A DNA stretch of 64,000 nt. Origin: Lateolabrax maculatus (lineage: Eukaryota; Chordata; Actinopteri; Acropomatiformes; Lateolabracidae). Position numbers and translations under genes: made by a program. The number at the start of each line of letters is the position of its first letter. Positions within the stretch are counted from its first letter, which is position 1. Shown here piece by piece: positions 33,481 to 46,414 of the stretch. The notes below the pieces were generated by a model. That model did no database searches. It saw only the letters and a list, made by a program, of their open reading frames with translations, and was not told where the DNA came from. The stretch is taken from positions 14,395,501 to 14,459,500 of the forward strand of contig CM062210.1 in NCBI GenBank assembly GCA_031216445.1. Direction: 5' to 3'.

Positions 33481-34214
33481 ACAAATGACTGATTCTAGAA
33501 GATCAAATCTCCTGTGATAGTGTGACCAACTCACACTATTTCTTTTCTTTATTAATGATATAAAAGCTTAAGACTGGTCATTATGTTGATATATGCAGCT
33601 TTTGTTTTAGATATCAGATGATTTTTGCACTAATATCACTGACATTAACACAATGGTGAAAACGTATTTATGCTATGTACAGTGACAAGAGACTAAACTA
33701 TCACATAAAACATCTTAGATTTACATTTATTAATTTGACTTTCATCCAAAGCGATGTACAAATGAGGTCAAATCATCCTGTTAAAATGATTGGATGACTA
33801 CTCAAGCTTTGCTATCATCCTGGGAGAAATAAAGACTGGTTGTGCCCTTCTTTGTGAGTGGTGCGAAAACCTCAAGAAAACAGACAGTTGCTTTTAAAGA
33901 CCTTTGAAGATCTTTAAAAAGTCATAATGTGTAACTGTCAGTTGTAGAAGGTAAACTGCACTTCAGGGGACAACAACCACATTTTAACCCAGAAACACTC
34001 AGGACCTGACCTCTGTATCCTCTGTGGCCCTGGCTATAGATCCTAGTTACTTTGCAGATAGATTTTACATACAGACCATCTGAACATTAATATGATTTAT
34101 TGTTAGATTAAAATAAGCAGATGTAGGATGAGGGGCAGGACGGCAGCCGCCAGCTACAGTCAGAGAAAGAAGGCCCCACTCTCTCTCCTGTTAAACCCTC
34201 TCACAGAGGAGGAG
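33481..34214. other. No gene seen; short interspersed repeat
   Basis: Mostly unrecognised sequence. About 33715-33785 (TTTACATTTATTAATTTGAC...CCAAAGCGATGTACAAATGAG) resembles a widespread teleost short repeat. The corresponding stretch in unit D is much shorter. Confidence 0.45.
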
Positions 34215-34505
34215 ATGCCTTCTCTGAGGCCGTGATCGATCAATATTTGAACAATAATTATTTAAATAGGCCTTGCACTGTGTGGCAGATGGGCCTTTTG
34301 CTGCTGGAACTGCACAAGTGAGGGGTGCTGCCAGCAGATCAGATCTTTAAAGGTCTGCGAGAGATCTTAGACCATCGATGCAGACGTACCTCAGATCTGG
34401 CTCTGCATTGCTGAGCTCATCAGCCCCTGAGGCGTCTCCATGGCAGAGCTCTTCCATAAAACCAAGACTCTTGTGCCTCTTGATCAGGCTGGTGTGCTGC
34501 TGGCA
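34215..34505 (+). pseudogene. eIF4G-like MA3-region fragment (2)
   Basis: One frame gives MGLLLLELHK, a stop, then GVLPADQIFKGLREIL. A shifted frame continues ADVPQIWLCIAELISP and MAELFHKTKTLVPLDQAGVL. The order matches the eIF4G MA3 region. The stop plus frameshift show it is not functional. Confidence 0.65.
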
Positions 34506-34585
34506 ACAACACACCCCCCATCTCCCCATCATCTCACCTCCCCCTCACCCCCAATCATCCACATCTTCTCACTTTTCTAAGTGTA

Positions 34586-35031
34586 TATGAGAGATGCATC
34601 AAGGAGCTAACCTATCAGGTATATTGTAATTATATACTGTAATCTACTTCAATCCACTCATATTTATTCCCTATGTCAGTCGATGCATGACTCTGTTTAT
34701 TCAACCCTGTGAAGACTGAAGAGGACCGGAAGAATCTGGCCCGTCTGCAGGACCTGGTAGACAAACTGCAGCTGAAGGTCAAATCTTACAAGAGGACTGC
34801 AGAGGAGGCTGTAAGTACAGGTGTATTCTGATATCACTGGTGGAAATCTTGCTCCTTTACACTTTTATTAATATTATGAAACCAATTATTTAATAGGAGG
34901 AACCGGCCAACAGCAATCTGACCAAGCTCCTTAAACTGCAACATGAAGTGGACGAGGCAGAAGAGAGGGCTGACATCGCTGAGTCGCAGGTCAACAAGAT
35001 GAGAGCCAAGAGCCGTGATGCTGGATCCAAG
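34586..35031 (+). pseudogene. Sarcomeric myosin heavy chain tail fragment, three exons
   Basis: Exons 34586-34618 (YERCIKELTYQ), 34715-34810 (TEEDRKNLARLQDLVDKLQL and onward) and 34897-35031 (EADERADIAESQVNK-like; seen as DEAEERADIAESQVNKMRAK) have correct GT-AG borders and match the C-terminal rod of muscle myosin heavy chain. The 5' side is fused to the eIF4G fragment. The 3' side runs into a LINE before the last exon. The preserved introns show a DNA-level duplication rather than a retrocopy. Confidence 0.85.
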
Positions 35032-35166
35032 GTGAGTGATGCAGCAGTTTTGTTTTACTTGGAACCGATGATCAAAACAACGTGGACACTGGGTATTAAA
35101 GCATACAGAGCATAGCTTTATTCTTATTATTGTCAATTTCTTATAAATTATTTTTTATACATTCAA

Positions 35167-37318
35167 GCTGCCAAGTCTGTGTCAGCCTACATCAACAAAT
35201 GTGTGGAGGGCGTAAGCATCACAAAAAACACCCGGGCCAACCAAAACCCCTGGTTGACTTATAAAGTTTGAAAAATGTTAAAGGCACGTAATCTAGCCTT
35301 CAAATCTGGGAATGAGGAGGCGCTGAGAACAGCGAGAGCTAACTTAAACCATGCCATCAGACCAGCAAAAAGAGCTCAAATTCATAAAATCCAGGACTTT
35401 TTCCATGAACACCAAAGATATGTGGAAAGGCACAAGGGCAAATTTCAAGATAGCCCCTTCGGTGTTTGAAGATGATGCAGACTTCCTCAACAATTTAAAC
35501 AACTTTTTTGGGAGGTTTGAGACACTAAATGGCACTGCTGCAGAGAAATCTGTCCCCCACCAAGATGAAAAGGCACTCTGTCTAAACACAGCTGATGTGC
35601 AAAGGTCACTGAGGAACATCAACACAAGGAAGGCCCCGGGTCCACATAACATCCCAGGGCTGGTACTCAGTGAATGTGCAGATCAGGTAGCTTGGGCATT
35701 AACGGACATTTTCAACATCTCGCTGGACCAAACCAAAGTCCCAACGTGTTTTAAATCTGCCATCATCATTCCAGTGCCAAAAAAGAACAATATAACATCA
35801 TTGAATGACTACCGGCCTGTCGCACTCACTCCCATCGTGATGAAGTTCCTTGAGAGGCTGGTAAAGGAGCACATCATCTCCAAAGTCCCTCCAAAATTTA
35901 ACCCCTTCCATTTTTCCAAACCGCTCCATTGAAGAGGCCATCTCCTCCGCTTTTCACCTGAGCCTTGCACTTCTGGAGAAGAAAAATGCTCATGTGCGGA
36001 TGCTGTTCCTGGACTTCAGTTCAGCATTTAACACCATCATTCCTCAGCATCTGGTAGACAAACTGTGACCACTAGGTTTTTTGCACCCCTCTGCGCATCT
36101 GGCTGCCAGACTTCCTCACTGACAGACCACAGTCAGTGCGGGTCGGACAGAACACCTCCAGTGTCATCACCCTCAGCACAGGCTCCCCTCAAGGATGTGT
36201 CCTGAGTCCTCTGCTGTTCACCCTGATGACTCACGACTGCGTCCCCAGGTCTGACAAAAACCACGTTGTGAAGTTTGCAGACGACAGTGGTGGGACTCAT
36301 CAGGGACGATGATGACTTGGCCTACAGAGAGGAGGTGAAGCTATTGCTGGGCTGGTGCAGAGACAATCACCTGTTCCTGAACGTAGACAAAACTAGAGAA
36401 ATCATTGTCGACTTCAGGAAGAACCAGCCCAGTCATGCACCTCTTCTCATCAACAACACGGCTGTGGAGGTGGTCAGCAGCACCAAGTTCCTGGGTGTAC
36501 AGACGAGCTCACCTGGTCTGTGAACACTGGATCACGGGTTAAGAGGGCACAGCAACGTTTGTACTTCCTGCGGAAAATGAGAAGAGCCCGCCTGCCCCCG
36601 CCAATCCTCACTACTCTCTACAGAAGCACCATAGAGAGCATCATGACCAGCTGCATCTCTGTGTGGTGTGGAGGCTGTAAGGCCTCTGATTGGAAAAATC
36701 TGAGGAGAGTGGTGAAGACAGCGGAGAAGATTATCGGGTCTTCTCTTCCCTCCATTCAGGAGGATATTGCACCAAAGCGTTGCATGTCCTGAGCCAGGAA
36801 TATCCTAAAAGACTCCTCACACCCCCATCGTGGACTGTTCACCCTGTTAGCCTCTGAGAGATTTTGTTGCATCTGCTGCAGAACCACAAGATTCTGCAAC
36901 AGCTTTCCCCAGGTTGTCAGGTTGTTGAACAAATAACTGGACAATGACATTATTCCCACCTTTATTCTACCTCAGTGTGCACTATTGTAGGACTGTGTTC
37001 TCCAGTGCACTGGTGACAGTTCTTGGGACTCTGTAGTCCAGAGAACTTGTCACTCCAAGCTGTACACTGTAGATTTGCACAATTATACCTGTTGGACATT
37101 TGCACTATTATTACTCCACAGGCAACCACTTATGTATGCTATTTTTGTTCTATGCACTTCATAATATTTATATAGTTATATGTCTGTATTATATTGTACA
37201 TAGTCTTTAATTTGTATTTTTAAGGTGTATATTTTCATTATTTCAGTGCTGTTGCTATGCCGTTGGTACGAAATTTCATTCGATGTACACTGGTTGTACA
37301 TTGAATGACAATAAAATC
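35167..37318 (+). mobile_element. L2/CR1-type LINE, 5'-truncated and broken
   Basis: Frames cover the linker after the endonuclease, then the RT: NTRKAPGPHNIPG, PVPKKNN, NDYRPVALTPIVMKFLERLV, an FADDS active site (about 36270-36285), LNVDKTREIIVDFRKN and KFLGVQ. There is a C-terminal region with RAQQRLYFLRKMR and CISVWCG. An in-frame stop near 35270 and several frameshifts, one right at FADD, inactivate it. The 3' end has TTCATTCGATGTACAC and ATTGAATGACAATAAA, as in fish L2-like elements. Confidence 0.85.
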
Positions 37319-37337
37319 TGTCAAACTCTGAGTCACA

Positions 37338-38155
37338 CAGAAGGGACATGATGGAGAGTGAAGCTCTCAGCAGGAACCTTCAAAGACGCTGCATTAAAGT
37401 GGATAAAGCTCTTATACAGTTGGCTGACATTGCATATCGTGCTATCATCAGGTCAAAATATACTCAACTTTGGTTTATGTGCAGATACAAATTGATGACA
37501 TCAGCTGCAGCCGTAATTTGTGTTCAGAGCAAATTATAACAAATATTAGTTAACTACTAAGATGTTTTATGTTACCTGCTTAACATCAGCATGTCAGCAT
37601 GTTAAAGTTGGCATTGAACCTAGCACACAGAGCCGCTCTCCTGGTTGTGTCCTGGTTGTAGACTGCTGATCTTGTTTGTGTCTTTTAACTCATATTGTTG
37701 ATTTTACAGCAGCAGCTTGAACTGTTTTGGTCGACTCTCACAGCTCTCAACAACCTGGTTTCGAGATGCAGCGGGAAACTGTTCAGCACCGAACAGCAGA
37801 CAGACACAGTTAGAGAATAACTGGTGAACACAGTAGAGCATTTAGTAGCTAAAGAGTCACATATTTCCCTCAGGGGTTAGTGGAGACCAGAAGGAAGTGT
37901 GAATATTGGACTTACATTCATCAGGTGGTCAGAAACACTGACAGACTCCAAATGAATGACAGTGTTGCTCTGTGTCTACTTGATGTGAAAACAGGAAACT
38001 GTTTGCCAACAAGTTCATCATATAAAGGTGATCATATGTCAGTGTTGTGTTTACAGCAAGTGGATGGAAAAATGTTTAAGACTAAAATTGATAAAATGTT
38101 TCAGAACCTGTTAGAACCACAAGATGGAGACATTACAACAGAGCTCAACCTGTAA
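37338..38155 (+). pseudogene. Unrecognised gene: three 3' exons
   Basis: Probable exons are 37338-37451 (MESEALSRNLQRRC then KALIQLADIAYRAIIR), about 37710-37870 (QQLELFWSTLTALNNLVSRC, then one TAA inside TVRE/LVNTVEHLVAKES), and about 37877-38155 (CEYWTYIHQVVRNTDRLQMN and so on, ending GDITTELNL-stop). The protein appears helical and cytoplasmic, and I do not recognise a family. It is the fullest of at least five copies in the window. Confidence 0.5.
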
Positions 38156-38304
38156 CCTTCACTACTTCATTACAGTAACATGGGTAACTCCACCTTGTTT
38201 AATGGAGTATGAATGAAGGATTGTTCACAACATCACAATACCAACATATAAAAAGACAGACTTTTTAGATACAAATAACTGATTCGATTAGATTAATACA
38301 AGTC

Positions 38305-38540
38305 ACTGTCACGGCTGGTACGTGAAGGGAAACAGGAAGGACCCAATGACTGAGGCAGAGCTGAAGCAGTTCAGTGATTTAATGATCAAAACGTTGAGGT
38401 ACAGAGGCTTATGAAGTCATGAAGCAGGCAAGGGTCAAAACTGGGAAGGCAGTCCAAACAGGCAAAACATTTGATAAAGTGGCAGGCAGTAAATCCAAGG
38501 TCAGAGGGCTGGGGGAGGAGAGAGGGGGGCTGAAGGGAGG
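38305..38540 (+). repeat. Interspersed repeat, Siglec-tail flanking type
   Basis: Same element as 26363-26605, downstream of Siglec D. Confidence 0.75.
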
Positions 38541-39612
38541 GACTGCAAGCTTTGTGACTAACACACTATTTATTTATTTATTTTTTTCATTACATAAGGG
38601 AAAACACTGATAAAAACCCTAAAGAACACATGAAAACACTGCAAGATGGGTTTGTTGGCATGAATGAAAATACTTCGGACTTTCTGCTTCATCATAATTG
38701 GAAATGTCTCATTTCATTTGAGGCAAAGAATAAAATTACCATAAGAATACCATAAATCATCACAGTCTTACACAAACTAATGATGAGGCTGCAGCATATT
38801 ATATTTATGTTATCTTCCATAAATTTAAAAAAACTTCTGATCTGTTTGCACGCCATCCTTTTCTTTATCTTACCAATCTTTTGCAAAGTAATTTAAAAGA
38901 ATAGAATTAGAGGAATAAGAAATATAGAAATATTCCATTCACAGTGAACAAGACATCTTCCTCCTCTCCTTCATGATGCTTGTGACTCAGTCACTCTGTT
39001 GACAGTCTGTTCTTCTCCTGCTGTGTCCTGTGGAAATGAAACAACACAGAGAGAGTGCTGTTAGTGTGACGCACACAAAAGATGTGGTCACATTTTTTGT
39101 TAATGTTTTATCTACTTAAAGGGATGATCACTATGTGTATTCCAGTGGTTGCTGATGAGTAATATTGTAGGTGTTGAGGGACTTTCAGTCAGTCTTTGTG
39201 GACTATTGTTTTGGTGCAATACCCAACAACGTCAGTAAGGAGCAGCCGACTGAAACCCTGCTTTGCGCTCTTGTTGGCTCTCTCTTCATTCTGCTACGAG
39301 GAGTCAACACAGTAACAGCCTAACGTTTTCCTGTCTGCTCATTTAACCTTTTTTATCAGCTTAGAGTTATGTTTAAGTGCAGAAAACACATAAAAATTGT
39401 ATGTAATAATGTTTGAATGCGTTTCAGAGGGTCTGTAAGTAAGTTTTGAGTGGTGTTTTATTATTTTTTGTGTTTCTGAAGAAGTTACTGTATTTTCATA
39501 GCGTTACTGTTGAAACAAAAGGGTAATTGTCTGGCTGTTTCAAATATAAAAATACAAATAAATTCTGCTACGAAGAGTCAATGCAGTAACAGCCTAACGT
39601 TTTCCTGTCTGC

Positions 39613-39975
39613 TCATTTAACCTTTTTTATCAGAATTACTGTTTGTATGGTTGCATGCCTGAGACCTGCAACATTAATGCTCTGCAGTGAGTTTAATGCA
39701 GCTGAAATAGAAATGCCAGCAGCACTTTGAGCTTGTTTTAGTAAATCTAAGCCTATTATTAAGTGATTATTGGCTCCCCTTAACGACATCCAGCCCAATG
39801 CATTCTGGTCTACTGTCACTGCTGTTATGGAGACATGGATAAACATCATTGTCTCTAAGGATTTCTTCTGTATGATGGTGGAGTGCCAATCTTCAGAAAC
39901 GCCTACAAAGAAATATTCTTTTCCCTTTTCTTCTTTGAGGACATTTTTTTGAAAGAATAATGCACCTGACCTCAT
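39613..39975 (-). other. Unrecognised frame in Siglec D intron 6
   Basis: Counterpart of 9343-9630, open for 120 codons here because the downstream end differs (after SAALN it continues to LIKKVK). This is the longest version of this conserved frame. Confidence 0.35.
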
Positions 39976-40408
39976 CTAGTAGCTCACCTTCACTGGTTTG
40001 TTGCAGCATCTTGATCTAAACCACCTGAAAGAAAAGGAGATGGAGAGAACAAACATGAATAAAACTTCAACATTAAGTTACAACAAACTTTGATCACATG
40101 ATAGAAAAGTTTATCTCACCACTCAAATATTATGATTGTACTGCACAGAATTATAATTTCCAGGCTCTTCACTATAACACAGACACCAACCCCAAACTCT
40201 GGATTATCTGTAACAAGACAGCATGGTGGAAACTGTTATGGCTCTAAAACATCCTGAACCTTCATCCTTCTGTTAACCTCAAATGTAAACGGGTTTACTA
40301 TCACAAGTTTATTTGTACAGAATTATTTCATACAATTGCAATAAAAAAATCTCCATAGGAGTGCCAGAAATAAAAAAATGGCATTATGGTATCTGCTGGA
40401 ATCGGTGA

Positions 40409-40588
40409 AGGAAGGAAGACAGAAGGGACGAGTTAAGGACAAGTGTCCGTCAAGTACTCGTAACACTTGCAGAGTATGTGGAGGAAAATGTAGAACCGGA
40501 CTATGTTCTGAAGATGGTGGATGAATTAATGGAGAGTCTCAGTCAAATATCTGGTTTTAAGGAATTGACTACTCAGCCTGGGCAGTAA
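40409..40588 (+). other. Antisense frame in Siglec D intron 4
   Basis: Counterpart of 8368-8547, open for 59 codons. The GC-rich promoter-like block next to it is deleted in D. Confidence 0.4.
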
Positions 40589-43014
40589 GGCCCATAAATG
40601 AACAAATGAATGAGAAAATATATGAAAATGCTTATTATTATTCCTTCCGATTTTGTTATTTGTCTTTATATTTTACATTTATATTCTTTAATTTATTTCT
40701 CTTTATATTTCCACATCTATTTTTTCTTAATTTTTTTTAGATTTATTCTTATTTATGGCACTCCTATGCCTCCATACTTTGCAGCGTACTCAAACAAACA
40801 AACTAAGTTATACAGCAGCAGAAAAGCTGAAAAACAGAAAAGAGACAAGAGCAGATTAGATTAAAATAATCAGATTCAGTACAGTTCTACATTTACCTGC
40901 AATAATCAAAGTAATTTGTGACGACGTCTGACTACCGAGATCATTCGTGGCCACACAGAAATAAACTCTCATCTGTCACATTAAAGCTGTAAAAATCTCC
41001 TTCAGATACATTCACGGCTCCATCTTTGCTGCTCTTGAACCAGGTGAAGCGGCTGACGGGAGGCTTGGCTCTGCTGGAGCAGGTCAGGTTCACCCGGCTA
41101 CCTGCTGACACCAAACCTGGTGGACTGATGGACACGGAGGTGTTCTTGGGAGCATCTGAGGAACATATGATATTAACTTTATTCATTAAAATCAGCTGAC
41201 ATCCCATCATGTGCTGACAGGATCCAATAACAAACTCTGAGTGTCTTACATGAAACATGGAGAGTCTTTCTCTCCTCTGCTGTCTTGACCTCTTTTCCTT
41301 CGTTCACAGGATAACTGGCAGAACAGGTGATGTTGTATCCATCATGTTGGTCTGACAGAGTGACGGTCGTCTGGATTTTAGTTGTTAAGGTTCGATCTGT
41401 GTTTTCCTCTGTTTTGTTGAGAGCGTCTTGTTGGAGATTCCAGGTGAGTTTAGGAGGGGAGTGTGGACAGGGAGTGGAAGCTGAGCAGGTTATAGTGACA
41501 GACTGCTTCTCCTTCAGATCACCTGGGATCTCAATTCTGGGGCTCGGAGGAGAATCTGTGGGATCAAACCAGACACACATTTTAAACTAAAATATAAATT
41601 AGAAACACTTTGGGTTTTTAATACCAAAGCTGACACAGAAAATTACACTTTTGTATTGAAATTTGACAATTTTATCATTTTATTGGTGTTTATTAACATC
41701 AGACTCAGTCTTTAATCAGAAATTAAAATCTTAAGAAAGTGAAAAACCTGATAAAATGAGAAAGTGTGCTGTTTAGACCAAAGCTGCAACTGATTTCCCT
41801 TTTTATTTAACATCATAGACTGACTGATGAAAACAAAACTCTCTTACCTTTAACTGTTATTTCAAGAGGATCACAAGCAGCTGTTGCCACGAATGGTCTG
41901 TTCTCAACTCTGAAGAAATATGTGTCTGTGTAACTTTTGATTAATTTGGAAAATAAAGTGGTGCAATTTTTCTCACTCAGGTTTCCAGTAATATTCATTG
42001 GATAGGTGTTAACCGTCCCACTACTGTTGAAAATCACATTGTTTGGATATGTGGCAAATCTGAAGTCATTTTTGATCCACACTCCAAAGGTTTTTCTTCT
42101 GCTGTCAAAATCTTGTTCTGGTTGATAACTAAAGTTACACGGGATTTGCAAACAAGATCCACTCAGTGCTTCAATCTTCTCTGGTGCAGTAATGATCTTG
42201 TATATCTGCGGAGAACAAGCAGCCAAAGCACCTGTAAAACCAGACTCATGATTAACAAAATGTGGATAAAATCTACAAGCAGAGAACGTTCATGATAAAT
42301 AAAGCAGCAGTATGTTGCATGCTGGTCTTTTTTCCTGTCCTGTTAACAATGTTAGTATGAAATATTTCATTTTTCAGTCAGGACGGTTGGAAACAGTAAC
42401 TCTATCTGCACTGGTCTTCCTGCTTTGTTTCTAAATGAAGTTCAGACTGAATGAATTAACGTCTCAAATAAAAGTGAGTGAACAAACAGCTCACCTGAAA
42501 GAAAGAAGACGCTCAGTAACAAGTTGGCTGGCACCATATTCACAGACTGGACTGCCATGAAACTCATCACCTGGATTTGACCAAAATGAAGAAAAGAAGT
42601 TATGTTTTAATATTTTAATCAAAATATCTTTTAAACAAAGCGTTCACATTCTTTCAAAACAACTTTAAATTCACACATTCATTCCTGGAAGTTGAATAAT
42701 TAAAATCTATCATGTATTTTCAGTGGAGTTCATGAAAAGCAGCTAAATTAAACTCTCTGGGTTAAAAAGTTGAAACATAAAAAGCAGTAACATTTGTCCT
42801 TACCGAACCAGCCTGCAGCCAAAACAGAGAAACAATTAGTTTTAAAATCAGGACGTTTGTGAATTTCAGCAGAACTGCAACAGAGCCAGTAACCGACGTA
42901 TCTGCAGAGCCGTCGTAATATAACATCAAACAGACTATTTTCAGGATAGATATCACACGACTACAATACTGCAGAAAAAGAAGAAGTCTTCATCCTTCCT
43001 GGCTGAACTCTGAG

Positions 43015-43025
43015 AAAGAGGAAGT
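43015..43025 (+). promoter_or_regulatory. PU.1-type ETS element upstream of Siglec D
   Basis: AAAGAGGAAGT in the same place relative to the probable 5' UTR exon as in copies A, B, C and E. Confidence 0.5.
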
Positions 43026-45304
43026 CAGTGTTTGGGGCATTTTGATTTCAGCAGGGTGCAAATGATTTATTACTTATCTTTTATCACTTGACTCACTGCA
43101 GGCCTGTATCTGTATCTTCTTTTCTAGTACATATTACATTAATCACAATAGTGACATATATAATACAACAAATAAACAATATAACATTTAGACATGTAAT
43201 ATATAGAGAGGAGGCTGATTTGAATCCATCAGTACAGAAAGCCAGTGTTTCATTAGACAAATATGCAGGAAACTTCCCCTGAGTAAGATCATATAACCAA
43301 AGACTAATTTATTATACAACAAACAGCTGTTTCTTCTGCAGGAACGAGGATCACAAGGGATGGGAGGATTTAAATATGGTAATAGTTAATAAGTTATCAG
43401 TTTTCATGGTTTTCATGGTAACAGACAGAGTTGTTTAAGCTCCTTTTGCTGGATCGGGGAAGGAATTTGTTTTGTTTCTGTGAAGTGTCCATAAAAAAAG
43501 TTATGTATAAAAATATTCTCATTTTAAGAATTGTGCATTTTTTGCTGTCACTCACTTCTCATTAATTTTAACAAATAAACAGAAGGAAAGTGTTCCAGGT
43601 CACAGAATAAATAGTCAGTACTTGGACAATAAACACAATTCTTCATTGATATTTTGTTGCAGAGAGCTGCCTGGTTACAGACAGAAGGACAGATGCAGCT
43701 GACCAACTTCCTCTGTTTACTTATAGTTCTCAGCTCTGTTCATAACTTCATCAGTTTTCATCACACCACTTCTCTTTGGCGATCTCACTCTGGTTTATCA
43801 GCCCCACACAGAGAAAATGTGCAGCAACCTCATGCTTAACACCTCGACTTATTCTTAAGTGTAAATAACCAAAGACGAGTCAAAGACTATTTCATACATG
43901 TAGGTACAACAGAGTCTTTGCTGACAGTCTTTATCACTGCTGCTCTGCACCGTGCTGATGAGAGAACCTCACTGATTAATATGCTTTGAATCATTTTATT
44001 ATACTTTTAATTCACAATGTTTATGCAAACAAAATCCATTGAATAAGAGATAAAAATGATTTTCTCCTTCACACTTTCTCTGTGCTCCCATTCTTTTTCA
44101 ATACTATAAAACCATTTATTTAATAAGAAGAACAAGATCAGAAACACTGATACTGAACACTGACTCCAAATGAATGCTAATGCTGCTCTGTGTCTGCTGG
44201 ATGTGAAAACAGGAAACTGCCAACAAGTTCATCATAAAAAGGTGATAATATGTAAATGTTGTGTTTACAGCTTTTGTCCTGCTGCCAAGTGGACGGAAAT
44301 CTGTTATTGCAGGTTTAAGATAGAAAAAGAGGTAAATTCATAATATGTTTCAGAATTGTTTGGTAGAGTTGTGTTTTCAATCAACTGGCTTTTGTTGTTT
44401 TAAAGTAAAATAAATTTTATCAAGAGAAATAAATAAACTGTTTGATAGAGTAAAAGATTGTAAAGTCTGAAAAAAGAGTGAGAAATTGGTAGTGGTTAAA
44501 TTGCAGTACATTTTAGTAACATTTTAAATTAACTTTTGTGACGTAACAGAGGAGTAACAGAATAAACATATAAACACATGAATAGAACATATATAAAAAG
44601 TATAACACAAATAATACGCAAAAAAATTTAGCAAGAAAATTAGTTTATTGTCATCCAGACATTGAATAACAGTTATGACCAAGATCTGTGAAAAGGAATC
44701 ATTTTGACAACAATAATGCAGCCGGTGAGATTGTCATTGTCAGCAGTGCCGTCACATCAACACATGGTTAAGATGAGGACTGAACCTGTCAGAACCACAA
44801 GATGGAGACATTACAACAGAGCTCAACCTGTAATCTACTTCATTACAGTAACATGGGTAACACTACTTTGTTTAATGGAGTCTGAATGAAGGATTATTCA
44901 TAACATCACAACAGGAACATATAAAAGGACTTTCTCAGACACTTTTACAAATGACTGATTCTAGAAGATCAAATCTCCTGTGATAGTGTGACCAACTCAC
45001 ACTATTTCTTTTCTTTATTAATGATATAAAAGCTTAAGACTGGTCATTATGTTGATATACGCAGCTTTTGTTTTAGATATCAGATTATTTTAACACTAAT
45101 ATCACTGACATTAACACAATGGTGAAAACGTATTTATGCTATGTACAGTGACAAGAGACTAAACTATCACATAAAACATCTTAGATTTACATTTATCTAC
45201 TTAAAATAAGCAGATGTAGGATGAGGGGCAGGACAGCAGCCGCCAGCTACAGTCAGAGAAAGAAGGCCCCACTCTCTCTCCTGTTAAACCCTCTCACAGA
45301 GGAG
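43026..45304. other. Siglec D upstream flank
   Basis: Matches the flank of copy C (31536-33480 and part of what follows). It contains a tail-exon remnant (about 43650-43800), a degraded GDITTELNL-gene fragment (about 44160-44330) and AT-rich spacer. No complete gene is present. Confidence 0.55.
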
Positions 45305-45309
45305 GAGAT

Positions 45310-45600
45310 GCCTTCTCTGAGGCCATAATCGATCAATATTTGAACAATAATGATTCCAAAGAGGCCTTTCACTGTGTGGCAGACGGGCCTGTTGCTGCTG
45401 GAACTGCACAAGTGAGGGGTGCTGCCAGCAGATCAGATCTTTAAAGGTCTGCGAGAGATCTTAGACCATCGATGCAGACGTACCTCAGATCTGGCTCTGC
45501 ATTGCTGAGCTCATCAGCCCCTGAGGCGTCTCCATGGCAGAGCTCTTCCATAAAACCAAGGCTCTTGTGCCTCTTGATCAGGCTGGTGTGCTGCTCGCAA
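45310..45600 (+). pseudogene. eIF4G-like MA3-region fragment (3)
   Basis: Same broken arrangement as 34215-34505: GLLLLELHK, stop, ADQIFKGLREIL, then the shifted frame with PQIWLCIAELISP and MAELFHKTKALVPLDQAGVL. Confidence 0.65.
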
Positions 45601-45677
45601 GAACACCCCCCACCTCCCCATCATCTCACCTCCCCCTCACCCCCAATCATCCACATCTCCTCACTTTTCTAAGTGTA

Positions 45678-45814
45678 TATGAGAGATGCATCAAGGAGCT
45701 AACCTATCAGGTATATTGTAATTATATACTGTAATCTACTTCAATCCACTCATATTTATTCCCTATGTCAGTCGATGCATCACTCTGCTTATTCAACCAT
45801 GTTAAGACTGAAGA
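45678..45814 (+). pseudogene. Myosin heavy chain fragment, truncated
   Basis: Exon YERCIKELTYQ (45678-45710), its intron, and only the first eight bases of the next exon (45807-45814) remain. A repeat follows. It is identical in layout to 59100-59236, and longer at 34586-35031. Confidence 0.7.
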
Positions 45815-45819
45815 TTCAA

Positions 45820-46215
45820 GTCAAGTCAATTTTATTTGTATAGCGCCAAAACATAACAAAAGTTATCTCAAGACACTTTTCACATAGAGTAAGTCTAGAC
45901 CATACTCTTTAAAATATTATTTACAGAGACCCAATAGTTCCCACCATGAGCAGCACTTGGCGACAGTGGTGAGGAAAAACTCCCTTTTAACAGGTAGAAA
46001 CCTCGATCAGAACCGTGCTCTGGGTGGGCGGCCATCTGCATCGACCCAGTTGGGTTGAAAGGGGAAGAGAGGGGAGGAGGGGAAGAGAGAGGGGGAGAGG
46101 GGAGAGAGAGCAGGAGGACGGACAACAAATCAGACTAATAATAATAACAACTGCAGCAGTGAGTGTGGAGCAGGAACATGGGGGCAGTAGACGGCCTGCA
46201 GTCACAGATCCAGAT
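45820..46215 (+). repeat. Common teleost interspersed repeat
   Basis: It begins CAAGTCAATTTTATTTGTATAGCGCC and contains AGGAAAAACTCCCTTTTAACAGG..GAAACC, a repeat type seen throughout fish genomes. A GA-rich run follows at about 46060-46115. The related shorter copy is at 59230-59440. The class is not assigned. Confidence 0.65.
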
Positions 46216-46414
46216 TACCAAAAGTCTCGTGTCATTTAAAAGATATGTTTCAAAGCATTACAGCTAATTCCTTTAAATTCCCCTCAACATAGTGCTTATT
46301 CTAAAGAAATGGTTGGTTAAATGTTCAAATAATTAATATTTGTGACTAAAAAAATCACTATATATGCATGCAAGTTTTATTTTTCAAAAAATGTAAAACC
46401 ATTTTTTCCTCTTA

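Larger units (their letters stand above)
38971..42567 (-). pseudogene. Siglec/CD22-like receptor, copy D (frameshift in third Ig exon)
   Basis: Exons on the minus strand: 42567-42495, 42231-41848, 41555-41250, 41155-40897, 40207-40120, 40024-39988 and 39027-38971. The V-set exon is open and distinctive (ACSPQIYKIIT start; NDFRFATYPNN loop) and retains YFFRVEN. The third Ig exon is 259 rather than 261 bases: two bases are lost near 40976-40980, so the frame leaves after NVTD and stops within about 12 codons, before the membrane exon. Membrane and tail exons are otherwise conserved. It is either a pseudogene or a source of a truncated soluble protein. Confidence 0.8.

Noticed and set aside
34586..35031. 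Functional myosin heavy chain gene
   Set aside because: Only three short tail exons remain, bounded by an eIF4G fragment and a LINE.
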